From Pseudomonadota bacterium (GTDB lineage: Bacteria; Pseudomonadota; Alphaproteobacteria; Acetobacterales; Acetobacteraceae): 6,842 nucleotides of DNA. A program made the position numbers and the translations under genes. The notes beneath the pieces were generated by a model that saw nothing but the letters and a program-made list of their open reading frames with translations, searched no databases and had not been told where the DNA came from. The stretch's first letter is position 1. The number at the start of each line of letters is the position of its first letter. The stretch lies in assembly GCA_021785335.1 (NCBI GenBank), contig JAJYFW010000098.1:1-6842 (forward strand). Direction: 5' to 3'. Below, piece by piece: positions 4,939 through 6,842 of this stretch.

Positions 4939-6132
4939 CTACGCCTCGAGAGTCTCCTGGCAGATCGCCTCGAAGGCGCGTGCCACCACGTTCCAGCCGA
5001 ATTTGGCCTCGACCAGGGCGCGCGCCGCGCGCGCCGTTCCCAGACGCAGCGCGTCATCGTCGAGCAGTCGCAGGATCGCCGCGGCGAACGCAGCCGCGTC
5101 GTCCGCCACCAGCAGATGCTCGCCCGGTGTCACGTTGAGCCCCTCGACGCCCAGTGTCGTCGACACCATCGGCCGCCCGGAAGCCATCGCCTCGAACGCC
5201 TTGAGCCTAGTGCCGCTTCCCACACGCAGTGGTATGACACTCACATCTGCCGCCCGCACATGGGGCCGTACGTCGTCAACATACCCGGTAAAACTCCAGC
5301 CGACCTTCGCCCCCTGCGCGCGCAGAGCCTCCGATGGATTGCGCCCCACGCCGATCCCGCGCACATTCGGTCGCCTCGCACGGACGATCGGCCACACCTC
5401 GGCCATCAGAAAGCGCAGCCCGTCGATATTGGCGGGCCAGTCCATCGCGCCGCTGAACACCACGGCCCCGCCATCTGCCGGCACCGTCGCCGGCGGTTCC
5501 GAATACGCATGGAACTCGAGGTCGACCCCTGTCGGGATCGGCCGTACCCTGGGATGGCCGTAGTCGCGCGCCAGCGCCGCCGCGGCGCGCGCCGAGACAG
5601 CGATGGCGGTGGCGAACCGGCGCAGCGTCTCGCCCTCGAAGCGTCGCATCTTGCGCGCCTGGCTCGCCCAGACCAGCCGCATCGGCCAGCGCGCCACCTT
5701 TGCGTGCCGCTCGAAGATCTCCGCCTCCACGTTGTGCGTGAAAATAAGGGAACGCTCCGGCACCCGGTCGAGCAGCACTGCCGAATGCGGGAAATCGGCC
5801 ACGAGCACGTCGGCGCGCCCCAGCGCCTCGGTGACGACGCGGCGCCCCTCCTCGGAGATGTCGGAGGCAACCGCGACCGGCAGCCGCCCCACCAGCATCG
5901 CCACCCGCGCCGTTGCCGCGCGCCGCGGCCACGGCCAGGCGATGAAGCGGTCGCACACGCTCTCGATCTCGGCGCCGAACCGTTGCGCGTCGGGCGACAC
6001 CGGCGAGGCAAGCATGATCTCGAACGCGCCGCCCTTCATCGCGCGGAGGATACCCGCGGTGCGGATGCGCCCGCCCTGGTCGAGCGGGAATAGGAAACGC
6101 GGCGAGAGAAACAGGAGGCGCGGCCGGCTCAC
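4939..6132 (-). CDS. GT4-family (GT-B fold) glycosyltransferase, exopolysaccharide type
   Basis: This 397-residue enzyme would move a sugar from a nucleotide-sugar donor to a lipid- or polymer-linked acceptor on the cytoplasmic face of the membrane. The N-terminal Rossmann domain starts SRPRLLFLSPRFLFPLDQGG (2-21), with the acceptor-side glycine-rich loop. FTHNVEAEIFERH lies at 131-143, PTGVD at 200-204 and SGAMDWPANIDGL at 227-239. The donor-binding C-terminal domain has FTGYVDDVRPHV (281-292), GSGTRLKAFEAMASGRP (305-321) and TTLGVEGL, with Glu314 and Glu330 as candidate donor-binding acids. It resembles glycosyltransferases of PEP-CTERM/exosortase-associated polysaccharide loci. The GTG at 6132 is preferred because GAGGGA lies 6 nt upstream and it starts 28 nt after the AlgD-type gene; extending to 6216 would overlap that gene and add 28 low-quality residues. 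No transmembrane segment is obvious. Sugar specificity cannot be told. Confidence 0.9.
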   Translation of the reverse strand: MSRPRLLFLSPRFLFPLDQGGRIRTAGILRAMKGGAFEIMLASPVSPDAQRFGAEIESVCDRFIAWPWPRRAATARVAMLVGRLPVAVASDISEEGRRVVTEALGRADVLVADFPHSAVLLDRVPERSLIFTHNVEAEIFERHAKVARWPMRLVWASQARKMRRFEGETLRRFATAIAVSARAAAALARDYGHPRVRPIPTGVDLEFHAYSEPPATVPADGGAVVFSGAMDWPANIDGLRFLMAEVWPIVRARRPNVRGIGVGRNPSEALRAQGAKVGWSFTGYVDDVRPHVRAADVSVIPLRVGSGTRLKAFEAMASGRPMVSTTLGVEGLNVTPGEHLLVADDAAAFAAAILRLLDDDALRLGTARAARALVEAKFGWNVVARAFEAICQETLEA

Positions 6133-6138
6133 CGCCCG

Positions 6139-6144
6139 TCCCTC
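6139..6144 (-). promoter_or_regulatory. Ribosome binding site selecting the GTG start of the glycosyltransferase
   Basis: GAGGGA on the minus strand stands 6 nt before GTG at 6132. This is the basis for choosing that start over a longer reading that would overlap the end of the dehydrogenase gene. Confidence 0.65.
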
Positions 6145-6160
6145 GAAGAGAATGCCTCCC

Positions 6161-6842
<682 letters not shown>

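Noticed and set aside
5116..6093. Plus-strand open frame of 325 codons opposite the glycosyltransferase
   Set aside because: It is an antisense shadow rich in His/Arg/Pro with no domain, opposite a clear GT4 enzyme.

Overview
This 6.8 kb window is very GC-rich, codon-dense bacterial DNA. The strong third-position GC bias leaves long open frames antisense to most genes. Gene content points to an alphaproteobacterium, most likely Rhodospirillales/Acetobacteraceae: an alphaproteobacterial-type L28, a β-strand-repeat surface protein of a kind I associate with that family, and a TTGACG/AATAAG-like promoter. This placement is inference from family resemblance, not from a search. The window has eight protein genes, one of them small and unidentified, and no rRNA, tRNA, CRISPR array or insertion sequence that I can see. 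No stretch over 300 bases lacks a gene.

Region 1 (1-4145, all minus strand) reads right to left. It starts with a flavin-dependent acyl-CoA-dehydrogenase-fold enzyme, probably a group D monooxygenase. A DODA/LigB-type extradiol ring-cleavage dioxygenase follows, then a short AIG2-like gamma-glutamylcyclotransferase-fold protein, then a PLP-dependent D-3-hydroxyaspartate-aldolase/D-threonine-aldolase family enzyme. Gaps are 24 nt, a 4-nt overlap and 25 nt, so these four form a tight operon. Thirty-five nt further on, in the same direction, a large β-strand-repeat surface/secreted protein begins with a GTG codon and runs off the left edge. A hydroxylase-like flavoenzyme, a ring-opening dioxygenase and a C-C-cleaving PLP aldolase together suggest a catabolic route for an aromatic or amino-aromatic compound. 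The substrate cannot be read from sequence, and this set is the least ordinary part of the window.

Region 2 (4146-4874, plus strand) holds a small unidentified helical protein, divergent from the operon, and then rpmB (ribosomal protein L28) with its own plausible promoter.

Region 3 (4875-6842, minus strand) converges on rpmB. It holds the C-terminal half of an AlgD-type GDP-mannose 6-dehydrogenase, entering from the right edge, followed after 28 nt by a GT4-family glycosyltransferase. This looks like the downstream end of an exopolysaccharide cluster. The dehydrogenase would supply a GDP-mannuronate-type sugar and the transferase would act in polymer or repeat-unit assembly.
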